NCBI GenBank assembly: GCA_003719395.1
Contig: RHMC01000003.1
Location: 1-64,000 of the forward strand
Reading direction: 5' to 3'
Origin: Streptomyces altiplanensis
Lineage (GTDB): Bacteria; Actinomycetota; Actinomycetes; Streptomycetales; Streptomycetaceae
DNA: 64,000 nt
The notes under the pieces are model-generated. The model had not been told where the DNA came from. It searched no databases and saw only the letters and a list, made by a program, of their open reading frames with translations. This document shows, in pieces, positions 49,195 through 57,946 of the stretch (its first letter is position 1; every line of letters starts with the position of its first letter). The position numbers and the translations under genes were made by a program.

Positions 49195-51671
49195 GCGGTC
49201 GCGGACGGCTGGCGCTGTGCGCCACGGCGGCCACCCTGATGACGGCGGGCGCGCTGCTGCCGTTGATCAACAAAACGTCCTGGTTCCTGACGGCGGTCAT
49301 CGCGGTGGTGATCCAGGCGGGGGTGGGCGCGCTCGCCCGGCGGGTGCCGCTGGCCCGGCCACTGACCGTGACCGTCCAGGCGTTCGTGGCGCTGGTGATG
49401 CTCACCGTGGTGTTCGCCATGGACTCGGCGATCGGCGGGCTGCTGCCGGGACCCGAGGCGTTCCAGGAGTTCGCACGACTGCTGACGACGGGCGCCGAGG
49501 ATGTCGGGCGGTACGCCATCCCGGCGCCCGCGACCGAGGGCATCAGGCTGATGCTGGTCGGCGGTGTCCTGCTGATCGCTCTGGCCGTGGACGCGCTGGC
49601 GGTGACGTTCCGCAGCGCGGCCCCGGCCGGGCTGCCGCTGCTGGCGCTCTACTCGGTGGCCGCCGGGCTCTCACCGGGTGGCGCGGGCTGGCTGTGGTTC
49701 GTGCTGGCGGCCTCCGGCTACCTGCTGCTCCTGCTGGCCGAGGGACGGGACCGGCTCTCCCAGTGGGGCCGCGTCTTCGGCGGTACGCCGCGCACCGGGG
49801 GACGCACGGCAGCCGCCGGATTCGAGACGGCGGGCGGCTCTGCGCCGGCGCCGGTCCGTACGGGCCGGCGTCATCGGCGCGGTGGCGCTGGGGCATCGCC
49901 CTGGCCGTCCCCGCGTCCCTGCCCGCCCTGGACGGCGGACTGCTGGGCGGCGCGGGCGGCGGGAGCGGTGGCGGTTCCGGCGGCGGGACCATTTCGGCGG
50001 TCAATCCGCTGGTCTCGCTCCAGAACAGCCTGAACCAGCCCGAGGACCGCGAGGTGCTGCGGTACCGCACGAACACGCAGGACACCGAGGACTTCTATCT
50101 GCGGATCGTCGCGCTGGACCAGTTCGACGGATCCGCCTGGAAGTCGGCGGAACGCAGGATCGACGACGTACCGGACCGGTTGCCCCGCCCGCAGGGGCTC
50201 AGCACCGACGTCCGTACGACCGAGATCAACTCCACCGTCTCGGCGGCCGGCTGGTACTCCCAGAGCTATCTGCCGCTCCCCTACCCGGCGACACAGGTGG
50301 GCATCGACGGCCGCTGGCGTTACGAGCCGTCCGGGCGCACGCTCGTGGGCGACCGTGGCCAGACCACCCGCGGCGTGCGCTACACGGTCAGCAGCCTGAC
50401 AGTGCGGCCGACCCGCGAGCAGCTGGCCGCGGCCACCACGCCGCCGGCGGTCTGCTGCGCGAGTACACCAAGGTTCCCGAGGCGCTGCCCCAGGTGGTGT
50501 GGTCGACGCGCTCGACGTGACGAAGAGCGCCTCGAACGACTACGAGCGGGCGGTCAGGCTCCAGGACTGGTTCGCCTCCGACGGCGGCTTCAGGTACGAC
50601 ACGCAGGTGCAGTCGGGCAGCGGTACGGCGGCGATCGTCCGTTTCCTCAGGGACAAGGAGGGCTTCTGCGTCCACTTCTCGTTCTCGATGGCCGCCATGG
50701 CCAGGACGCTCGGCATCCCGGCGCGGGTGGCGGTGGGCTTCACGCCCGGCACCGCACAGTCCGACGGCAGCATGTCGGTCGGTCTGCGTGACGCACACGC
50801 CTGGCCGGAACTGTACTTCGAGGGCGTGGGGTGGACGCGGTTCGAGCCGACGCCGTCCCGGGGCTCGGCGCCGGAGTACACCCGCCAGGACACCCCGTCC
50901 GGCTCCGCGTCCGACCCCGCGCAGGCACAGCCGAGCACCTCGGCCGCGCCTTCGGCGGCGCCCAGCGCCACCGACAGCTGCCCTCCGCAGATGCGGAAGC
51001 TGGGCGAGTGCGGCGGGGCCGCGCAGCAGGGCGGGGCCGGTCCCACCGACACGGGGATTCCCGTCGGCCGGCTGGTCCTGCTGGCGCTGGCCGTGGTGCT
51101 CGTGGTGCTGCTGCCTCTGCTGCCGTTGCTGTGGCGGAGCCAGGTGCGTACGCGGCGGCTGGGGTCCGTGGGACGCACGCCCGCAGACGTGGCCGCCCGT
51201 ACGCTCTCCGGCTGGCGCGAGATCACCGATTCGGCGTGGGACTACGGCGTCGCGCCCGACGAGTCGCAGACGCCGCGCAAGGCCGCCGCGCGGATCTGCG
51301 CCTCGGCAGGCTCGACGGTGCGTCGGCCGATGCGGTGCACCGGGCGGCAGGCGCGGTGGAGCAGGTGCTCTACGCCCCGCGGCCTGCGGTCTCGGGCGAT
51401 CTCACCGAGGAGGCCCGGCAGGTACGGGCGGGTCTGCGGGACGCGGCGGGACGCAGGGCACGCCTGCGGGCTGTTCGCGCCACCGCGCTCGGCTGTCCGG
51501 GTGGTCTGGGCGGTGTCGGCGCGCTGGGCCGCCGTGAGGGGCCGGTGGGGCGCGAGCCGCTGGACCGTGGAGCGGTGGGCGGGCGCCCTGCGGCGCCGCC
51601 GTCCCGGCAGCGCGGCTGACGGGACGGGCCGTACAGGCCCGGATACGAGTCCGGATACGAGTGAGGGGTGA
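49191..51671 (+). CDS. TgpA-like transglutaminase domain membrane protein (at least four frameshifts)
   Basis: ATG 49191 overlaps the DUF58 stop (ATGA). The N-terminal DUF3488-type half has several helices (MTAGALLPLINKTSWFLT, LMLVGGVLLIALAVDAL, GWLWFVLAASGYLLLLLA). An extracytoplasmic transglutaminase core follows with the catalytic Cys in EGFCVHFSFSMAAMAR, the His in DAHAWPELYF and the downstream Trp motif. A last helix [20 protein letters not shown] precedes a C-terminal cytoplasmic DUF4129-like part. Frames change near 49870, 50455, 51310 and about 51470. The end is uncertain: 51619 (frame of SRQRG) or 51671, inside the terminator stem. About 800 residues. Confidence 0.82.
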
Positions 51672-51698
51672 CCGCCCGGAGGCGGTCACCCCTCACTC
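51659..51698. terminator. 18-bp perfect hairpin terminator
   Basis: GAGTGAGGGGTGACCGCC (51659-51676) and its exact complement (51681-51698) flank loop CGGA. It lies between the transglutaminase 3' end and the convergent DUF3040 gene and can serve both. Its presence argues for the earlier stop (51619) of the transglutaminase gene. Confidence 0.85.
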
Positions 51699-51775
51699 GT
51701 ACAGCAAGTGTCGGATGCGGTCGGTGAGAATCGGACGCGGTCGATGTGCGCACGGCCGGCGCTCGGCGACCTTTC

Positions 51776-52177
51776 TCAGTGTCCTTGGCCTTCTTCGCGG
51801 CGGCGCTGCCACCGCTGCTCGATGCGGTCCATGACCGACCGTCGCTGCCGGGGCCGGCTGCGAGCGACCGGACCGGTACCGGCGGGAGCAGGTTGCTCCC
51901 CCGGTTTCGGGGCCTTGCGCCAGCCGGTAACCGCGAGCACCGCGCAGCCGAGCATCACGAGGAAGCCCACCACGCTGACCCAGATCTGCTGTGCGACCAT
52001 TCCGGCCATGAGGAGCGCGATACCCACCAGAAAGCCTGCGACTGCCTGGTAGACCCGTCGCCGGGTGTACGTACGCAGCCCGCTTCCCTCAAGCGCTGTC
52101 GCGAACTTGGGATCTTCGGCGTACAGCGCTCGCTCCATCTGCTCGAGCATTCGCTGCTCGTGCTCCGAGAGCGGCAC
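51776..52177 (-). CDS. DUF3040 membrane protein
   Basis: A 133-residue DUF3040 protein. It opens PLSEHEQRMLEQMERALYAED, the family signature, and has two helices, QAVAGFLVGIALLMAGMVAQ and VSVVGFLVMLGCAVLAVTGW, followed by a basic Arg/Gln-rich tail (RIEQRWQRRREEGQGH). GTG 52177 has AGGAGGA upstream. A candidate promoter (TTCACG, 16 bases, TATTCT on the minus strand) lies 52-80 bases upstream. Function unknown; restricted mostly to actinobacteria. Confidence 0.87.
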   Translation of the reverse strand: MPLSEHEQRMLEQMERALYAEDPKFATALEGSGLRTYTRRRVYQAVAGFLVGIALLMAGMVAQQIWVSVVGFLVMLGCAVLAVTGWRKAPKPGEQPAPAGTGPVARSRPRQRRSVMDRIEQRWQRRREEGQGH

Positions 52178-52228
52178 GGGAGTCCTCCTACTCGTCGGTC
52201 GCGGGGGGCGACCGTTTGCGGCCCTTTC

Positions 52229-52256
52229 AGAATAGGCAGGGAATCGCCCCCGTGAA
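52229..52256 (-). promoter_or_regulatory. Candidate promoter of the DUF3040 gene
   Basis: On the minus strand TTCACG (52251-52256) and TATTCT (52229-52234) are spaced by 16 bases, about 50 bases before GTG 52177. By eye only. The remaining gap to the methyltransferase stop (52257-52459) shows nothing else. Confidence 0.3.
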
Positions 52257-52459
52257 ACCCGCCCTCTACGCCAATTCACAATCCGGGCCGCCACGCCGTC
52301 TCAGTTGCCTGAGGAGTACATTCCCCATTGGCTGATCCGCCATGCGCACGGTGTGCTCCGATCATACGGGGCCAGGCGGCCGATCGGGGGGCCTGTGGCG
52401 GACTCCATGTGCCACTGCGGTGCTGATCAGCCGCTTTTCGTGCCGCGCAGGACGGTTCC

Positions 52460-53226
52460 TCAGCCGTCGCCCGGCTCCTGCTTCTGCCCCAGGACGTGCA
52501 GCTGGCTCGCGACGGAGTGGAAGGCGGGCAGCTCGGCGGCCGCGGCCTCCAGCTTGAGCAGGGCCTCCAGGGCGCCCGGCTCGGTGTCCACCAGGGCGCC
52601 GGGTACGAGGTCGGCGAAGACCCGTACGCCGTGGACGGCACCGACCTCGACACCGGCCGCGCCGACCAGCCCGGTGAGCTGCTCCGCGGTGAAGCGCCGG
52701 GGCACGGCATCGCCCTCGCCCCAGCGGCCCGCCGGGTCGGCGAGGGCCTGCCTGGCCTCGGTGAAGTGACCGGCCAGGGCCCGGGCCAGAACGGCGCGCC
52801 GAGACCGGCGGCGAGCAGGCTGAGGATGCGGAGGGGCGGAGCGCGTCGACGCGTGCGCACCCCCTCGGCCGGGTCGTCCACGTATTCCAGGACGCCGTGG
52901 CACAGGACCACGTCGTGGCCGCCGCGGTCGACGACGTCGAAGAGGCCGTGGATGTCACCCTGCACACCGCGCACGCGGTCGGCGACGCCGGCCTCCGCGG
53001 CCCGGCGCTCCAGCGCGAACAGCGCGTTGGGGCTGGGGTCGACGACGGTGACGCGGTGGCCGAGGCGGGCGACGGGCACCGCGAAGTTGCCCGTGCCGCC
53101 GCCGGTGTCGAGAACGTCCAGGGCGTCGCTCCCGGTCGCCTTGACCTTGTGGTCGAGAGCGTCCTTGAGGACCTCCCAGACCACGGCGGTACGGAGGGAG
53201 GCGCGGGGGCGCATCGGGTCCGACAC
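52460..53226 (-). CDS. SAM-dependent methyltransferase, several frameshifts
   Basis: A class I methyltransferase of about 255 residues, of the type often annotated as ubiquinone/smtA-like. Motif I is LDVLDTGGGTGNFAVPVARLGH, then VTVVDPSPNALFALERRAAEAG, GVQGDIHGLFDVVDRGGHDVVLCHGVLEYVDDP (motifs II/III) and C-terminal EQLTGLVGAAGVEVGAVHGV. Shifts occur around 52855 (a compensating pair) and near 52805. GTG 53226. It lies 103 bases downstream of the HEPN-type gene, on the same strand; substrate unknown. Confidence 0.8.
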
Positions 53227-53329
53227 GGCAGTTGACTCCTCGGCGCGGTGCCGCCGCGGGCGGCGGGGCGGTGAACGGTGCAGGCGGTGAACGCCCCGCC
53301 CACCCTATTGCCTCGGGGAACCGGTCCTG

Positions 53330-53865
53330 TCATCCCGCGTCCGGGCGGTCCGCTCCCTCGATCCGGGTCCGGGGCAGCACCGGATCCAGCGCGAGCAGCT
53401 CGCGCGACCAGGCGCAGGAACATCGCCACGTCGCGCAGCAGGTCGTCGCGTCGCGGGCGCTCGCCGCCCCCTGTATGCCCGCTTCGGCGCGCGCCCGGCG
53501 GGCGGCGCCCGAGGCGAACAGGGCACTCCACTCGGCCAGCTCCGGCGCGATCTCCGGGAGGACCTCCCAGGCACTGCGGATCCGCCGGCGCCGGGACGCG
53601 GTCGTCTCGGGCCGGCCACGGGCCGCGAGGACGGCGCAGCGGTGCGCAGGGCGGCGAGGTGGGCCGTGGCGTACCGCTCGTTCGGCATTTCGAGGGCGGC
53701 GGCCTCGTCCAGTCCGCCGTGGGCCTGGGCGAGCAGGTCGAGAGCGGCGGGCGGGGCACCGGCCCTGCGCAGCACCGGGTGGACGTCGGCGGCGGGGCCG
53801 GCCGGTGAGGGGGCAGGGCCGGTGGCGCGGCGCCGGTGTGCGGCGGCTGCGGACGTGCGGGCCAT
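53330..53865 (-). CDS. SAV_6107-type HEPN-fold protein (three frameshifts)
   Basis: About 178 residues. ATG 53865 is preceded by AAGGAGG. An Ala/Arg/Pro-rich N-terminus leads to LDLLAQAHGGLDEAAAL and NERYATAHLAALRTA, then AAVLAARGRPETTASRRRRIRSAWEVLPEIAPELAEWSALF, which match the SAV_6107 family of HEPN-like helical bundles found in streptomycetes. An R-x4-H (RYATAH) is visible. Frames change near 53655, near 53440 and near 53400. The divergent neighbour is the operon with YhgE. No function is known. Confidence 0.65.
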
Positions 53866-53980
53866 GACGAACCTCCTTCGTCGCGTGACGGCTCTGTGGC
53901 CGTATGTGCCCATCGTGAAGGGAGCCACTGACAATCGCCGCTGAACTGGCCTTTTGCTTCGACCGCAAGTTCGGGATAGC

Positions 53981-54006
53981 TTTTGAACTGACTGGTCAGT
54001 TCAAAA
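53981..54006. promoter_or_regulatory. 26-bp TetR-type operator
   Basis: TTTTGAACTGAC (53981-53992) and GTCAGTTCAAAA (53995-54006) form perfect 12-bp arms around a central TG. It ends 13 bases before GTG 54020 and lies between two divergent genes, exactly where a TetR regulator encoded by the last gene of the operon would act on its own operon. The ribosome binding site GGGGAGG follows. Confidence 0.85.
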
Positions 54007-54019
54007 ATGGGGAGGGCTT

Positions 54020-54798
54020 GTGGACAGCCCGCACGGGGCAGCCGTGGCGGCGGAGGACTTCGGACTGAAGGGCCCTCGCGGCTGGGTGTTCCGCGACGTG
54101 CGCGTCGCGGCGGAGCCCGGCACGCTCATCGCGGTCGAAGGCCCCTCCGGCTCCGGCCGCACCTGTCTTCTGCTGGCCCTCACCGGCCGCATGCGCGCCA
54201 CCGAGGGCACGCGGAGGTCGGTGGCGCGCGGCTGCCGAAGAAGATGGCCGCCGTGCCGCCGCATGAGCGCGCTGGGTCCGGTCACCGGCGTCAGCGAACT
54301 CGACCCGGCCTTCACGGTCGCCGAGCACCTGCGGGAGCGCGCGCTCCTCCAGCGCCGCTTCGACGGGTCGCTGCACGCGCTGCTGCGGACCCCGCGCCGA
54401 GCGCGCCGCCGAAGCGCGGGCCAGGCTCGACGCCGCGCTCGACACCGCGGGGCTGGACCTGGACACGCTGCCCAAGGGGACGCGTACGTCCGTACGGGAT
54501 CTGGAGCGTCTCGAGGCGCTGCGTCTGTCCGTCGGGCTGGCGCTGACGGGTCGTCCCCGGCTGCTCGCCGTGGACGATCTGGACCTCAAGCTCTCCGACG
54601 CCGAACGCGCTCTGGCCTCCGCTGCTGCGCTCCGTCGCCCGGGCGGGGACGACCGTCGTCGCGGTGTGCAGTGAGGCGCCCGACGACGCGCTGCGGGTCA
54701 CCACCGGCAGCGGGAGCGAGAACGAGAGCGGGACCGGGAACTCCGACGACACCGAAGAGGGGGCGGCCGATGCGCTCGCCGAAACTGGCCGCGCTTGA
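54020..54798 (+). CDS. Degenerate ABC ATPase-like protein (at least four frameshifts)
   Basis: About 260 residues once repaired. GTG 54020 is preceded by GGGGAGG. The start ALEDFGLKGPRGW-type region leads to a Walker A-like loop EGPSGSGRTCLLLALTG, in which the invariant Lys is Arg. LDPAFTVAEHLRERALLQRRFD sits in the place of the Q-loop and helical domain, then LDLDTLPKGTRTSVRDLERLEALRLSVGLA takes the place of the LSGGQ signature, and RPRLLAVDDLDLKLSD resembles Walker B. It ends within yhgE (stop 54796-54798, a 29-base overlap). The frames in the given sequence break the gene, making it appear fused with yhgE. Function as an ATPase is uncertain. Confidence 0.65.
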
Positions 54799-56938
54799 GC
54801 TCAAGCGGTTCGGCAGGGGGAAACTGCCGCGCGCCGCGCTCGTCGCGCTGCTGCTGCTTCCGCTGCTGTACGGCGCGCTGTACCTGTGGTCCTTCTGGGA
54901 CCCGTACGGCAGGCTCGACCGGATACCCGTCGCCCTCGTCAACGACGACAAGGGCGCCACCGCAGACGGCCAGAAGATCGCCGCCGGTGACGAGATCACC
55001 GGGAAGCTGCACGACAGCAAGGTCTTCGAGTGGCACGAGGTGAGCGCCGGCGAGGCCCGCAGGGGCGTCGAGGACGGCGCGTACTACCTGTCCCTGACCA
55101 TGCCGCCGGACTTCAGCGAGCGGATCGCGTCCAGCTCGGGCGACGCTCCCGAAACGAGCGCCCTTCAGGTGCGCACGAACGACGCCAACAACTACATCGT
55201 CGGGCAGATCTCGCGAACGGTCTTCTCCGAGGTGCGCACCGCCGCTTCGAAGAACGCCTCCCGCTCGTTCCTCGACAAGATCTTCATCTCCTTCTCCGAC
55301 ATCCATGACGCCACGCAGAAGGCGGCCGAGGGCGCCGACGGCATCAAGGGCGGCATCGGAAAGGCGAAGAAGGGCTCCGACGACCTCAAGGGGGGCCTCG
55401 ACAAGGCCAAGACCGGCTCGAAGGATCTCGTGGACGGTCTGGGGAACGCCAAGAAGGGCAGTGGTGACCTGTCCGGCGGACTGAAGAAGCTGCACAAGGG
55501 ATCGGGCGATCTGAAGAGCGGCTCGCAGCAGGTCGCGAACGGCACGCAGAAGCTCGCCGACACGGTCAACGGCATCGCGGGAACCGTCCGCCCGTACCTC
55601 AAGGACAACGGCAGGACGGTCGGGGACACGGCGAAGCTCGTCGCCGACGGCACCCGGGTGGTCCGCGACAATCTCGGCGAGCTCGTGAAGGACGCGCCCG
55701 TCGCGGCAGAGGCGTCCCGGACGGCCGCCGACGACCTGCACACCGTCTACCAGTCGCTCTGTGTGAACCAGCCGCTCGCCGACCCCGCCTGCCCGCAGCT
55801 GAAGAAGGCCGACAAGGCCGCCGCGGACGCGGCGCTCGTCGCCGCGGACGTCAACGACCTGGTCAAGGACCAGCGTGGTGACCTGACGCAGCTGGACAAG
55901 CACCTGGCCGAGCTCCAGCAGCAGGCGCGCAAGCTCTCGACGCGCGCTCCCCACCTCGACGAGGATCTGAGCAGCGCCGTCAGCGAGGTCAACGCGCTCA
56001 ACGCCGGCGCCAGGAAGGTGGCCCAGGGCGCCGCCGACCTCAACACCGGCCTGGCCACCGCGAAGAGCGGTGCCACCGACCTCGACAGCGGCATCGGCAG
56101 GCTCAAAACCGGCGCCACCGACCTGGACGGCGGCATCGGCGGGCTCAAGTCCGGTGCCGGGGAGCTGAACGGCGGCCTCGTCAAGCTCGCCGACGGCTCC
56201 GGCGAACTCGCCACGGGCCTGCACAAGGGCGTCGGCCAGATCCCCGACTACGACGAGAAGAACCGCGACCGGCGCACCCAGGTGATGGCCGACCCGGTCC
56301 AGCTCGCCTCCCAGTCGATGCACAAGGCGCCCAACTACGGCACCGGATTCGCCCCGTACTTCATCCCGCTGTCCCTGTGGGTCGGCGCGATGGTGGCGTA
56401 CATGCTGATCCAGCCGCTCAACCGCCGCGCCCTCGCGGCGGGGGCCTCGGCCTGGCGGACCGCCCTCGCGGGCTGGCTGCCGGTGGCCGCGCTCGGGGTG
56501 CTGCAGAGTGCCGCTCTGATGTCCGTACTCCACTGGGGTCTCGGGCTGCAGTTGGCGCGTGTCGCGGGAACGGCCGGTTTCCTGGTCCTCGTGACGGGCT
56601 GCTTCGCGGCGATCGTGCAGTGGCTCAACGCCCGCTTCGGCGCGGCGGGCCGCATCCTGGTCCTCGCCGTGCTGATGCTCCAGCTGACCTCGGCGGGCGG
56701 CACCTATCCCGTACAGACCAGTCCGGGCTTCTTCAACGCCATCCACCCCTTCCTGCCGATGACTTACGTCGTGGAGGGCCTGCGCCGGCTGATCACGGGC
56801 GGCGGCCTGGAACCGGTCTGGACGGGCAGCCTGGTGCTGTTCGCCTTCACGGTGGGAGCGCTGGCGCTGACGGCCGTCTCCGCCCGGCGCAAGCAGGTGT
56901 GGACGCTCGACCGTCTCCACCCGGAGATCAGCCTGTGA
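54770..56938 (+). CDS. YhgE/Pip-type membrane protein with long repetitive stalk
   Basis: An intact 722-residue protein of the YhgE/Pip (ABC-2-like) superfamily. After MRSPKLAALELKRFGRG comes the first helix AALVALLLLPLLYGALYLW, then DRIPVALVNDDKGA, typical of the family. The large extracellular domain (about residues 50-570) contains two blocks of 11-14-residue amphipathic repeats, for example KGSDDLKGGLDKAKTGSKDL and SGATDLDSGIGRLKTGATDL. Five C-terminal helices follow (ALGVLQSAALMSVLHWGL, LVLVTGCFAAIVQWL, ILVLAVLMLQLTSAGGTYP). It acts with the ATPase-like protein before it, perhaps as an exporter or envelope spanning protein. The stop overlaps the TetR start (GTGA). Confidence 0.85.
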   Translation: MRSPKLAALELKRFGRGKLPRAALVALLLLPLLYGALYLWSFWDPYGRLDRIPVALVNDDKGATADGQKIAAGDEITGKLHDSKVFEWHEVSAGEARRGVEDGAYYLSLTMPPDFSERIASSSGDAPETSALQVRTNDANNYIVGQISRTVFSEVRTAASKNASRSFLDKIFISFSDIHDATQKAAEGADGIKGGIGKAKKGSDDLKGGLDKAKTGSKDLVDGLGNAKKGSGDLSGGLKKLHKGSGDLKSGSQQVANGTQKLADTVNGIAGTVRPYLKDNGRTVGDTAKLVADGTRVVRDNLGELVKDAPVAAEASRTAADDLHTVYQSLCVNQPLADPACPQLKKADKAAADAALVAADVNDLVKDQRGDLTQLDKHLAELQQQARKLSTRAPHLDEDLSSAVSEVNALNAGARKVAQGAADLNTGLATAKSGATDLDSGIGRLKTGATDLDGGIGGLKSGAGELNGGLVKLADGSGELATGLHKGVGQIPDYDEKNRDRRTQVMADPVQLASQSMHKAPNYGTGFAPYFIPLSLWVGAMVAYMLIQPLNRRALAAGASAWRTALAGWLPVAALGVLQSAALMSVLHWGLGLQLARVAGTAGFLVLVTGCFAAIVQWLNARFGAAGRILVLAVLMLQLTSAGGTYPVQTSPGFFNAIHPFLPMTYVVEGLRRLITGGGLEPVWTGSLVLFAFTVGALALTAVSARRKQVWTLDRLHPEISL

Positions 56939-57558
56939 GAATCGTGTCCATGGAAAGCAGCAGAACGCGCCGCGAGGTCACCCGGCAGAAGCTCTACGAG
57001 GCAGCCGTCACCCTCATCGCGGAGCAGGGTTTCTCCTCGACGACGGTGGACGAGATCGCCGAGCGCGCCGGGGTCGCCAAGGGCACGGTCTACTACAACT
57101 TCAAGAGCAAGACGGAGCTCTTCGAAGAGCTGCTGCGGCACGGCGTCGGACTGCTCACCGCCTCCCTCCAGGCGGCGGCCGACGAGACGGCGGAACGCGG
57201 GGGTACCAAGGTGGAGGCCCTCGACGCGATGATCAGGGCCGGCCTGGGCTTCATCGACCGCTATCCGGCCTTCACCCAGCTGTACGTCGCCGAACTGTGG
57301 CGCACCAACAGGGCCTGGCAGTCGACGCTCCTGGTCGTACGGCAGGAAGCCGTCGCCGTCGTCGAGACGGTGCTGCGCGACGGCGTCGCCAACGGCGAGC
57401 TCAGCAAGGAGATCGACATTCCGCTGACGGCGGCCGCGCTGGTCGGCATGGTGCTGGTGGCGGCGCTCGACTGGCAGGCGTTCCAGCGGGAACGGACGAT
57501 CGACGACGTCCACTCGGCGCTGTCCCTGCTGCTGCGCGGCCGGGTGAGCGGCCACTAG
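56935..57558 (+). CDS. TetR-family transcriptional regulator
   Basis: About 207 residues. The N-terminal HTH shows TRQKLYEAAVTLIAEQGFSSTTVDEIAERAGVAKGTVYYNFKSKTELF, the canonical TetR pattern. The C-terminal ligand domain follows (GLGFIDRYPAFTQLYVAELWR). GTG 56935 overlaps the yhgE stop; ATG 56950 (MESSRTRREVT) is an alternative start. As the last gene of the operon it most likely binds the 26-bp operator at 53981-54006 and represses the operon until a ligand, perhaps an exported lipid or drug, is present. Confidence 0.9.
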   Translation: MRIVSMESSRTRREVTRQKLYEAAVTLIAEQGFSSTTVDEIAERAGVAKGTVYYNFKSKTELFEELLRHGVGLLTASLQAAADETAERGGTKVEALDAMIRAGLGFIDRYPAFTQLYVAELWRTNRAWQSTLLVVRQEAVAVVETVLRDGVANGELSKEIDIPLTAAALVGMVLVAALDWQAFQRERTIDDVHSALSLLLRGRVSGH

Positions 57559-57946
57559 CGGACGACAGCGGAAAAGCCGTCGCGAGCTCGATCCCCCCGA
57601 GCCTCGCCGGACCGGCGTTTCCCCGTGCTCCCCCGTGGGTCCCCCGACCCCCGTGTACACCCCCGCTCCGTCAGGGGAGCCGCGCCGTCTCCGCCGCCCC
57701 GTGTCGGCGGTGTCGGCGCTGCGCCCCTTCCGTGGTCCCCACTCTTCCGTCTGCGCAGGCCGGAGCCCATCCGCGCACCTACTCATCTCCCGCACTAGGT
57801 ACGGATACTCAGGCCTGCGCGTTCGACCCCAGTCCGGCCCGGCGACGGCTGGTCCCGATCACGTCCGGGTTCGTACTCCCCGCTCCCCCTCCGCCCCCTC
57901 GCGGGCTCCTGAACGGGTTGTCAGTGGCGGCCGATACCGTTGTGGC
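57559..57946. other. Intergenic region without a recognised gene
   Basis: About 388 bases between the TetR gene and the FAD-dependent gene, with several C-rich runs (about 57619-57665). I see no open frame with family similarity, no hairpin with a long stem and no RNA gene. The promoter for the FAD gene must lie within, but I cannot place it. Confidence 0.5.

Noticed and set aside
54020..56938. An apparent 972-residue ABC ATPase-YhgE fusion
   Set aside because: The ATPase part is out of frame after about 54210; yhgE has its own ATG at 54770, and the repaired ATPase stops at 54798. The fusion is a product of frameshifts.
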